Source of the DNA: a bacterium
GTDB lineage: Bacteria; Zhuqueibacterota; Zhuqueibacteria; Thermofontimicrobiales; Thermofontimicrobiaceae
Direction: 5' to 3'
Assembly (NCBI GenBank): GCA_025453735.1
Contig: JALOPY010000067.1
Span: 1-13,660 of the forward strand
Length of the DNA stretch: 13,660 nucleotides
A program made the position numbers and the translations under genes. Below are positions 7,711-13,660 of this stretch, piece by piece (the stretch's first letter is position 1; every line of letters begins with the position of its first letter). Under the pieces are notes generated by a model. The model was not told where the DNA came from and searched no databases. It saw only the letters and a program-made list of their open reading frames with translations.

Positions 7711-7830
7711 TTATTTTTTATTACAGCCTTGTATCTTGAAATCCTGTTCGTGTAACAATGAATCAGGTTAAAACTAACCCAACTTTTTTGTCAAGTAACA
7801 ATTTTTCAGTTCATATATTAATTTTATCGT

Positions 7831-7835
7831 GGAGG
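7831..7835 (+). promoter_or_regulatory. Ribosome binding site fixing the aldolase start
   Basis: GGAGG nine bases before the ATG at 7845. It makes 7845 the start, rather than the in-frame ATG 29 codons upstream at 7758, which has no such site. Confidence 0.8.
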
Positions 7836-7844
7836 AATCACAAA

Positions 7845-8795
7845 ATGATCGTAACAACAAAACAACTCTTTGAAATTTCCTATCAAAAGTTTGCCATCGG
7901 CGCTTACAATATCAATAACATGGAACAGACCTTGGGATTATTTCGAGGAAACATGCAATCAAAAGCGCCGTTCATCATTCAAATTTCCAAAGGCGCCCGG
8001 AAGTATGCCGAAGTCAAGATGCTCGAAGCCATGATCCGAGCGGCAGACGAGCTGTTCCCCGACGCTATTTTTGCAGTCCATCTGGATCATGGCGATGAGG
8101 AAGCCTGTTATGACTGCATCGATTCAGGATTTTATAGCTCCGTCATGATCGATGCATCGCATTTTCCTCTCGAAGAAAATATTGCCATCACGAAGCGTGT
8201 GGTGGAGCGGGCTCATGCCAAAGGCATCAGCGTGGAAGCTGAGTTGGGCAAATTAGGCGGCGTCGAGGAAGATATTAAAGTAGATGAGAAACATGCATTG
8301 TTGACCGACCCGAACGAGGCAAAAGAATTTGTGAAGCGTTCTGGCTGCGATAGCCTGGCTGTGGCAATTGGCACCAGTCATGGGATGTACAAATTCAAGG
8401 GCAGCCAGGGATTGCATTTTGAGCGGATCAGTGAGATTCAAAAACTGTTGCCAAAATTTCCGCTGGTCATGCATGGATCGAGCTCTGTTCCCCAGGAAGA
8501 AGTGAGGCGAATCAATGCGGCGGGCGGGAAACTCGATCCTTCAGCCAGAGGCGTCGATGAAGATGAATTTGCCAAAGCGATCCCGCTTGGGGTGACCAAA
8601 GTGAATATCGACACGGATGGACGAATGGTCTGGACCAGGGTGCATCGTGAGTTTTTCAGGGACACTCCGGAAGGAATCGATTTTCGAACCCCTGGTAAAA
8701 CTTACATCAAAGAATATGCTGACTTTATCGCGCATAAAAATGAAAAATTATTATCTGCCGGCAAATTGGATCAGGTCCGTACTCAATTAAGTTAG
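7845..8795 (+). CDS. fba: Class II fructose-1,6-bisphosphate aldolase
   Basis: The 316-residue cytoplasmic enzyme splits fructose-1,6-bisphosphate into dihydroxyacetone phosphate and glyceraldehyde-3-phosphate (glycolysis) and runs the reverse step in gluconeogenesis. It is zinc-dependent, and the motifs are all present: the start AIGAYNINN (17-25), AVHLDHG with catalytic D81 and zinc ligand H82, VEAELG with E133, GTSHG with zinc ligand H179, VMHGSS with zinc ligand H210, and the phosphate-binding NIDTD at 254-258. The length matches the shorter, bacterial type of class II aldolase; related tagatose-bisphosphate aldolases share the same motifs, so the sugar specificity rests on family resemblance. 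The gene is transcribed alone from its own promoter and ends at a strong terminator. Confidence 0.95.
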   Translation: MIVTTKQLFEISYQKFAIGAYNINNMEQTLGLFRGNMQSKAPFIIQISKGARKYAEVKMLEAMIRAADELFPDAIFAVHLDHGDEEACYDCIDSGFYSSVMIDASHFPLEENIAITKRVVERAHAKGISVEAELGKLGGVEEDIKVDEKHALLTDPNEAKEFVKRSGCDSLAVAIGTSHGMYKFKGSQGLHFERISEIQKLLPKFPLVMHGSSSVPQEEVRRINAAGGKLDPSARGVDEDEFAKAIPLGVTKVNIDTDGRMVWTRVHREFFRDTPEGIDFRTPGKTYIKEYADFIAHKNEKLLSAGKLDQVRTQLS

Positions 8796-8820
8796 CGCTG
8801 TATCGAAAATAATTTTCATG

Positions 8821-8857
8821 CGAGCCCATTGTTTTATGCGATGGGCTCGTTTGTTTT
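8821..8857 (+). terminator. Rho-independent terminator after the aldolase gene
   Basis: A perfect 9-bp stem, CGAGCCCAT (8821-8829) with ATGGGCTCG (8841-8849), and an 11-base loop are followed by the T-rich TTTGTTTT. It lies 25 bases after the aldolase stop and 27 before the next start. Confidence 0.9.
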
Positions 8858-8884
8858 ACCATCATGAAGCAGTTTTTGTAAAAA

Positions 8885-10414
8885 ATGAAACCAAGAATGA
8901 CTCATATTTTCTTCATGTTCCTTTTAGTACCCTGCCTCCTGTTTGCTGATGATTCGCGGTTGGATTCTCTCTTGTTAGCGATCAGCGCCAAATATCAGCT
9001 TGCTGGAATGTCGGTAACAGTGATAAAGGATACGAGTGTCGTTTTTTCGAGAGGTTATGGCTTGCGGGATATCGGCCGCAATCTTGCGACAAACAATAAG
9101 ACAGCATATCGCATCGCATCGATTTCAAAAATGGTGACAGCGACAGCGATCATGCAACTTTATGAACAGCGGCTTTTCAAACTGGATGATGATGTGAGCA
9201 GCTATATCGGTTTCAATCTCAGGAATCCAAAATTCCCGGATCAACCGATAACCTTCAAGATGCTGCTTTCGCATACATCGAGCTTACGAGATGGAAGCGG
9301 CTATGATCGTTTTCTCAGCGACAGTTATAGCAAAACACCGCCGCCAGCGATTCGTGAGTTGCTTATTTCCGGAGGTTCCTATTACACGAGCGACATGTTC
9401 GATGGAAATCGAGCTCCCAATCAGAAATATTTTCAATATGCCAATATCAACTTTGGCGTGCTCGGTACGCTTGTTGAAAATTTATCTGGCGAACGGTTTG
9501 ACATTTACTGCAAAAAACATATTTTTGAAACGCTCGGTATGAATAGCAGTTTCAATGTGCTGGATTTGCCCGATATTAATGATGTGGCAGTGCTGTATCG
9601 CAAATCAGGTGGAATCTGGACCGCACAGGCGGATCAGTACAATGGCACTTATCCAGCAGAACGAGATTTGAGCGGCTACAAAATTGGGGATAATGGAATT
9701 ATCTTCGCGCCCCAGGGCGGATTGCGCTCCAGTTCGCTTGACCTGGCGAAATTTATGCTCGCGCATCAATTCGGAGGCAGCTATCGGCAAACCCGAATGT
9801 TGAATGATACGACAGTTGCCAGGATGCATAGCCTGGTTTGGAATTATAATGGATCGAATGGCAATAATTATTATGGCATTTTCAATACCTATGCGTTGGG
9901 AAATCATACGACGACCGATTTACTGCGTGGCAAAAATCTCATCGGACATCCCGGGGAGGCGTACGGACTGATTAGCGATCTGTATTTTTCGAAGCAGGAA
10001 AATTTTGGAATTATTTTTATGACGAACGGCGGATCGTGGGGCTATGGCTCGTATAGCGGATGGTATAACGTTGAAGAGGAAGTGTTCAACGCGTGCTTCT
10101 CTGAATTGTCGAGTTTGACAGCATCGGTGAAAAATTCATCTGAAGTTTTCATGTCTCATAGCCTTGAGCAGAATTATCCCAACCCCTTCAATCCAACAAC
10201 ACAAATTCGTTACCAAATTGCCAGGGCAGAAAAGGTTGATTTAATTTTGTATAATTTATTGGGAGAGAGGGTGGCTCAACTTGTCAACGAACAGCAAAAT
10301 CCAGGCAGCTATGAAATAAATTTTAATGCATCCAATTTAGCCGCAGGAGTGTATCTGTATCAATTAAAAGCAGGAAATTTTAGCGCAGCTAAAAAATTGT
10401 TGGTCGTTAAATGA
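8885..10414 (+). CDS. Secreted beta-lactamase-family serine hydrolase with C-terminal sorting domain
   Basis: The 509-residue protein opens with a signal peptide (about residues 1-21, ending LLFA). Residues 24-400 are a class C beta-lactamase/penicillin-binding-protein-like (PF00144) domain with the full catalytic set: SISK with nucleophile S79 and K82, YAN at 185-187, and HPG at 355-357 in place of the usual K/H-T-G. Such enzymes act as D-alanyl carboxypeptidases, D-amino-acid peptidases or esterases; the substrate cannot be told here. After a short linker, residues 427-509 form the Por secretion (type IX)/FlgD-Ig-like sorting tail: LEQNYPNPFNPTT, then LYNLLGERV, AAGVYLYQL and LLVVK. The tail implies export across the outer membrane or surface anchoring. 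The start has no visible Shine-Dalgarno site; M5 is an alternative. It sits only 27 bases after the aldolase terminator, so its promoter is unclear. Confidence 0.9.
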   Translation: MKPRMTHIFFMFLLVPCLLFADDSRLDSLLLAISAKYQLAGMSVTVIKDTSVVFSRGYGLRDIGRNLATNNKTAYRIASISKMVTATAIMQLYEQRLFKLDDDVSSYIGFNLRNPKFPDQPITFKMLLSHTSSLRDGSGYDRFLSDSYSKTPPPAIRELLISGGSYYTSDMFDGNRAPNQKYFQYANINFGVLGTLVENLSGERFDIYCKKHIFETLGMNSSFNVLDLPDINDVAVLYRKSGGIWTAQADQYNGTYPAERDLSGYKIGDNGIIFAPQGGLRSSSLDLAKFMLAHQFGGSYRQTRMLNDTTVARMHSLVWNYNGSNGNNYYGIFNTYALGNHTTTDLLRGKNLIGHPGEAYGLISDLYFSKQENFGIIFMTNGGSWGYGSYSGWYNVEEEVFNACFSELSSLTASVKNSSEVFMSHSLEQNYPNPFNPTTQIRYQIARAEKVDLILYNLLGERVAQLVNEQQNPGSYEINFNASNLAAGVYLYQLKAGNFSAAKKLLVVK

Positions 10415-10462
10415 GAATGCACTCTAAATTTCTTCACAGATGATTCGTTCCAATAAAGAAGC

Positions 10463-10493
10463 ATGTAGGGGCGCATATCTGCGCCCACTACAT
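10463..10493. repeat. GC-rich hairpin between convergent genes
   Basis: ATGTAGGGGCGCA (10463-10475) pairs with TGCGCCCACTACAT (10480-10493) around the loop TATC, with one bulged base. It sits between the convergent hydrolase and peptidase genes and touches the peptidase stop codon. No T-run follows on either strand. It may end transcription from both sides, but its form is that of the GTAGGGGCGCA-type short repeats common in many genomes. Confidence 0.7.
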
Positions 10494-11299
10494 TAATACG
10501 CAAGATGAAAAAATCGCATGCAATCCAAAAAATCATCACACTTCACTGCAATCGTGAAGTCACCCACTCGTTCCGCGCCAGGATACCAGGCAGCCCGATT
10601 GGCAGATTCCTTCTTTTTGAAATCGATTTCCAGGACATACGGTGAATCTAATTTGAACGGCTTCATCTTCGGCAACTTATCCAGCGCCCGGCTGACTCCC
10701 GCTTTGATCAATTGCCGGGATTTCTTCGGATGCAGGTTCAGACTCGCTTCCCCAATTCCTTGCTTCACCGCCACAGTCTCGATCTCAGGAATCAATTGTT
10801 TTGCCTGATCGCAAAGCGCCTGATCGCCGGAAACAAAAATAACCGGAACGTTGAAGTAACCAGCGATCAACGCATTCCAGCCGAACTCTGGCATCGAAAT
10901 TTTGTTCACCCGGAGATCGAAAATCGCACCGCTCATCGTGTGCGCTAAGGTGCCAAAAGGTGTCTGGGCTTTGGCATGGTAGCCCACAAAGCAAATGGCA
11001 TCGAAGCTGTCGTCCAATCCTTCCATCATGCCAAACGGACTCTTTGACCATTCTCGGATTAATTTTGACTTTTCATGCAGTTGATCTGGAATTAAATTTC
11101 GCGCAGTGCCATGGGCATCGCGCACCACGACATCGGTCGCTCCCTTTTCAAATGCAGCCTCAATTGCCGCATTCACCTCATCAGTCATAATTTTTCGAAA
11201 ATATTGATAATCTGGATTATTGCCCCCGGTCTCGTCCCAATGAATGACGCCGGTAATCCCTTCCATATCAGCGGAAATATAAATCTTCTTCGCACTCAT
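10493..11299 (-). CDS. M55 family D-aminopeptidase (DppA-like)
   Basis: The 268-residue protein matches the zinc-dependent D-aminopeptidase DppA of Bacillus subtilis along its length. The DppA metal-site residues are all there: DMEG (D11, E13), RDAHG (H63), VGYH (H108) and MPEFG (E138). LAHTMSG (H120) corresponds to the catalytic His. VEGLDD-like text appears as MEGLDDSFD (92-100) and AVKQGIG at 177-183 is also conserved. The family removes N-terminal D-residues such as D-Ala from short peptides, and so helps recover cell-wall-derived peptides. It forms a compact decamer in the cytoplasm, with no signal peptide seen here. A good ribosome site (AGGAAGG) lies just upstream. It follows the PPK2 gene by 20 bases, so they are likely co-transcribed; no functional link is known to me. 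The product is sure to family level. Confidence 0.92.
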   Translation of the reverse strand: MSAKKIYISADMEGITGVIHWDETGGNNPDYQYFRKIMTDEVNAAIEAAFEKGATDVVVRDAHGTARNLIPDQLHEKSKLIREWSKSPFGMMEGLDDSFDAICFVGYHAKAQTPFGTLAHTMSGAIFDLRVNKISMPEFGWNALIAGYFNVPVIFVSGDQALCDQAKQLIPEIETVAVKQGIGEASLNLHPKKSRQLIKAGVSRALDKLPKMKPFKLDSPYVLEIDFKKKESANRAAWYPGAERVGDFTIAVKCDDFLDCMRFFHLAY

Positions 11300-11319
11300 T
11301 GTTGCCTTCCTCTTTTACT

Positions 11320-12807
11320 TTAAGATTTTATTCTCTCTTCAACAGCTTTGATCACTGTCTTCAAAACTTTTATCCTCGCATAAAGCTTGCAATTCGCTTC
11401 AATGATTGTCCACGGCGCATAACTCGTATTTGTTCGAAACAGCATTTCATCGACTGCGATCTGATATTGCTCCCGTTTCTCTCGATTTCGCCAATCCTCA
11501 TCGTTAATTTTCCATTGTTTATGCAGCGTCGCCTCGCGATCTTGAAAGCGCCGCAACTGTTCTTCTTCATCGATGTGAAGCCAGAATTTGATGATGATCG
11601 TTCCGGCATTTGCCAGATGCTCCTCCATCTCTTTAATCTCCCGGAATGCCCGCCGCCATTCTGCTTCGCTGCAAAATCCCTCGATTCTTTCTACCAGCAC
11701 TCTGCCATACCACGATCGATCAAAAATTGCAAAATGACCTGCTTTGGGAATCTTCATCCAGAAACGCCAGAGATAATGATGGCTTTTTTCGATGTCATTC
11801 GGCGGACCAATCGGCACCACTTCATAGCCGCGGGGATCCATTCCCTCAACGAGACGTTTGATATTGCCGCCTTTTCCCGCGGCATCCCAGCCCTGGTACA
11901 CGATCACGACCGGAATTCGCTTCAAATAGACCTCATGCTCCAGCTCATGAATTCTGGCTTGATATTTTTTCAGCGCTTTCTCGTATTCTTCACGGGCAAG
12001 TGCAGGAGAAAGATCAACCTGGTTCAAAATCGATACCAGCGAATCTTCTGCCTGAATTTTATGAAGCTTGCTTCCGTTGCAATTTTCGCCTGCCGGTAAT
12101 CCTGCGATGCGTCGCTCGATGGCATCGATGACGGACCGAAATACTTTTACATTTGCCGAACGCCGGTCGTGAGCTTCGACAACTGTCCATGGCGCGACAT
12201 CGGTATCGGTCTTATCGATCATTTCTTCGATTGCAGCGACATATTCGTGATATTGCTCGTGATGTTTCCAATCTTCTTTTGTTACACGCCACGAAGTGGA
12301 TGGATTTTTTAATAATGTATCGAATCGTTTTTTTTGTTCCTTCTGGGTGATGTGCAGAAAAGATTTGATAATCACAAAACCATCATCAACGAGCTGCTTT
12401 TCGAACGCGTTGATTTCGTTGTATGCCAAACGGCAGAATTTTTCGGAAACGATTTTATCGATCCGCTCGACCAGCACCCTGCGATACCAGCTCCGATCAA
12501 AAATAGCGATCCGTCCTTTCACTGGCGTTTTGATCCAGAATCGCCAGAGAAATGGTCGGTAGCTTTCTTCTTCGTTGGGTGGCTTGATATTATAAACAGT
12601 AAAGCCGCGAGGATCCATCGCCAGCATGAGTTGATTGATCAACGTTCCTTTGCCAGAAGCTCCCCAGCCTTCGAACACGACGATGATGGGAATTTTTAAT
12701 TCCCATGCTTTCCGCTGAAGCTCGCCCAGCTTGATCTCAAGATCAGCGATAATTGATTTATATTCAGTTTTTTCCAATTTTTTGGATAGATCAATTTGTT
12801 CTAACAT
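11320..12807 (-). CDS. Two-domain PPK2 polyphosphate kinase (polyphosphate:AMP phosphotransferase type)
   Basis: The 495-residue cytoplasmic protein has two tandem PPK2 domains. Domain 1 spans about residues 10-235 and domain 2 about 265-495. In domain 2 the Walker A loop is intact (GWDAAGKGG at 306-314, catalytic-type D308), followed by MDPRGYE, WRFW, the lid/Walker B motif DRSWYGRV (363-370) and APWTIIEA (464-471). Domain 1 is similar (GWGASGKGT at 47-55, DRSWYRRV at 104-111, APWTVVEA at 205-212) but has Gly49 where Asp is usual, so it is probably structural or weak. Fused double-domain PPK2 enzymes (class II) use polyphosphate to turn AMP into ADP. The next gene downstream, 20 bases away, is the M55 peptidase. 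A CYTH enzyme lies 386 bases upstream on the same strand. The ribosome site is weak (GAGA). The AMP specificity is inferred from family architecture. Confidence 0.92.
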   Translation of the reverse strand: MLEQIDLSKKLEKTEYKSIIADLEIKLGELQRKAWELKIPIIVVFEGWGASGKGTLINQLMLAMDPRGFTVYNIKPPNEEESYRPFLWRFWIKTPVKGRIAIFDRSWYRRVLVERIDKIVSEKFCRLAYNEINAFEKQLVDDGFVIIKSFLHITQKEQKKRFDTLLKNPSTSWRVTKEDWKHHEQYHEYVAAIEEMIDKTDTDVAPWTVVEAHDRRSANVKVFRSVIDAIERRIAGLPAGENCNGSKLHKIQAEDSLVSILNQVDLSPALAREEYEKALKKYQARIHELEHEVYLKRIPVVIVYQGWDAAGKGGNIKRLVEGMDPRGYEVVPIGPPNDIEKSHHYLWRFWMKIPKAGHFAIFDRSWYGRVLVERIEGFCSEAEWRRAFREIKEMEEHLANAGTIIIKFWLHIDEEEQLRRFQDREATLHKQWKINDEDWRNREKREQYQIAVDEMLFRTNTSYAPWTIIEANCKLYARIKVLKTVIKAVEERIKS

Positions 12808-13193
12808 AGTTTTTATCTCAGCGTCAACTCCGAGCTTTGCGTTGAGGGACGTGAATTAAATAACTTTTCCATTTACGAATGATCCTGGCTCGTAGAAAGG
12901 CAAAATTGCTTTATCAAATGAGTAACTTAATTAATTCACAGTCCTAAATTAAATTTACCCTAAAATTCTAAAATGAAAATTATTACCAAAAATTGCCCCA
13001 CGGAACACACGAAGAGACTCGACAATTGTTTTTTTAATTTCGTGTCAGTTCGCGCATTTCGTGGGCAATGAGTTTTAATTTTTAGTTGCTAAGGATCTTT
13101 TTAGAAATTTAAGTTTACTTATTTTTTGATTTTTTTTCATTGATATTGTTAATCAGACTATGTCGCATTATCAGCCATTGGAAATAAAGTTTC
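12808..13193. other. 386-base intergenic region holding repeat copy B
   Basis: No gene is seen on either strand. It holds the palindromic repeat at 12981-13115 and AT-rich sequence on both sides. The promoter of the PPK2 gene should lie in 12808-12980, but I could not find a convincing -35/-10 pair. No clear terminator for the CYTH gene is visible apart from the repeat itself, which could act as one. Confidence 0.6.
12981..13115. repeat. Intergenic imperfect palindrome, copy B of a dispersed repeat
   Basis: It shares with 4111-4250 the exact 17-mer CCCACGGAACACACGAA (here 12997-13013), the right arm TTTCGTGTCAGT...ATTTCGTGGGCAATGA, and TTAGAAATTTAAGTTT at the end. The inner arms are inverted: ATTGCCCCACG faces CGTGGGCAAT, and ACACGAA faces TTCGTGT. 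Pairing may extend outward, since AATTCTAAAATG at 12965-12976 faces TTTTAGAAATTT at the right end. Both copies lie between same-strand genes. Confidence 0.75.
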
Positions 13194-13655
13194 TTAAATC
13201 CCACGCAGCGCTAAATTTCTATTTTTATATCGTTCATCCTCTGTCACTTCAATGCCGAACCAGTTCGGCGGAATAAATAAGTTTGCTTGTTTAATTGAGA
13301 CAAATTCAACTTCTGCTACAACGAGCCCCTGCAGCATTCCGCTAAAAACATCTAATTCAATCGTCGTTCCTGAATAGGCAATTTCGTACCGGATTTTTTC
13401 GATTCGCTTCCCTTCTGTCATCAGCCAGAGCTTTTCAAACTGATCTTGGGACAGTTCAACTTCAGCCTCACCTCGCAGCAGTCCAGATCCGCTTTTCACG
13501 GTCTGAAAATAGCGAGACCCTTTTTTGCGCAATCGCACTTCTGTTCCATCCGATGAAATGACGAGGTAGCCTTGTATGATCTCTGTCGAAGGATAGTGAT
13601 GCAAATCTTCAGGAAGCTCTTTAATTAAAAATTTTCGCTCGATTTCGTGAGTCAT
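13194..13655 (-). CDS. CYTH-domain triphosphate tunnel metalloenzyme (probable tripolyphosphatase)
   Basis: The 153-residue protein is a complete short CYTH protein. The hallmark EIERK (E4, E6, K8) is at the N-terminus. The charged tunnel residues follow in order: EVRLRKK (R41, R43), TVKSG (K54), GEAEVEL (E63, E65, E67), GKRIEKIRYE (R84, R89), IELDVF (E100, D102), VVAEVEF (E115, E117) and EVTEDERYKNRNLA near the end. In this small class (about 150-160 residues, like the Nitrosomonas and Clostridium TTM proteins) the known activity is hydrolysis of inorganic tripolyphosphate with a divalent metal; class IV adenylate cyclases and thiamine triphosphatases share the fold. The nearby PPK2 gene favours polyphosphate chemistry. 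Only five bases upstream are in the window, so no ribosome site or promoter can be judged. There is no CHAD domain attached. Confidence 0.9.
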   Translation of the reverse strand: MTHEIERKFLIKELPEDLHHYPSTEIIQGYLVISSDGTEVRLRKKGSRYFQTVKSGSGLLRGEAEVELSQDQFEKLWLMTEGKRIEKIRYEIAYSGTTIELDVFSGMLQGLVVAEVEFVSIKQANLFIPPNWFGIEVTEDERYKNRNLALRGI

Positions 13656-13660
13656 ATTTT

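Noticed and set aside
7463..7755. Short open frames on both strands in the divergent gap before the aldolase gene
   Set aside because: They have no ribosome sites or known motifs, and they overlap candidate promoters of both flanking genes.
7758..7844. 29-codon N-terminal extension of the aldolase
   Set aside because: The family begins at the internal ATG at 7845, which has a strong GGAGG site; the extension has none.
11299..12099. Long open frame (266 codons) on the plus strand opposite the PPK2 gene
   Set aside because: It is antisense to a gene with clear domain motifs, has no recognisable family or ribosome site, and its composition is that of a mirror frame.
13194..13655. CYTH protein as a class IV adenylate cyclase, forming a cyclic-nucleotide system with the class III domain
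   Set aside because: Short CYTH proteins of this length and pattern are mostly tripolyphosphatases, the genes are about 6 kb apart, and no cyclic-nucleotide receptor is present.

Overview
The window (13,660 bases, moderately AT-rich) looks like a chromosomal segment from a non-Bacteroidota lineage of the FCB group, such as Calditrichota, KSB1 or Ignavibacteriota-like bacteria. Three things point there: a secreted hydrolase with the C-terminal tail typical of that group (YPNPFNPTT then an Ig-like fold ending in LLVVK), a secreted von Willebrand A protein with DUF11-like repeats, and several genes with good Shine-Dalgarno sites, which Bacteroidota mostly lack. This placement is inference; no rRNA or marker gene is present.

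Layout. 1-2265 (-): 5' part of a large secreted vWA/DUF11 protein running off the left edge. 2549-3941 (-): a flavin reductase-like protein followed, with a 29-base overlap, by an unrecognised exported protein. 4339-5628 (-): an MFS transporter with POT (peptide transporter) signatures. 5926-7416 (-): a three-part signalling protein, class III nucleotide cyclase domain + GHKL/HATPase-like domain + STAS domain. 7845-8795 (+): class II fructose-bisphosphate aldolase with a clear terminator. 8885-10414 (+): secreted beta-lactamase-family serine hydrolase with a sorting tail. 10493-12807 (-): a two-gene unit of a double-domain PPK2 polyphosphate kinase and an M55 D-aminopeptidase. 13194-13655 (-): a short CYTH/triphosphate tunnel enzyme. 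Two internal starts (3941 and 7845) are set by good ribosome binding sites and differ from the longest open frames.

How the genes relate. The right end forms a plausible polyphosphate neighbourhood: a CYTH enzyme (short ones are often tripolyphosphatases) upstream of, and on the same strand as, a PPK2 polyphosphate:AMP phosphotransferase. The M55 peptidase and the POT-like transporter could both serve peptide or D-amino-acid scavenging, but they are far apart and this is speculative. The rest is ordinary accessory and core content.

Between genes there are four palindromic elements: two related copies of one family (about 4111-4250 and 12981-13115), a third of different sequence (5778-5910) that seems to carry a 33-bp insert between 7-bp direct repeats, and a short GC-rich hairpin (10463-10493). 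A 21-base motif is shared, 19 of 21 identical, upstream of the vWA gene and the cyclase/STAS gene. The most unusual items are the cyclase-HATPase-STAS fusion, with its altered active-site residues, and the interrupted palindrome at 5778-5910. No CRISPR array, RNA gene, transposase or phage gene was seen.
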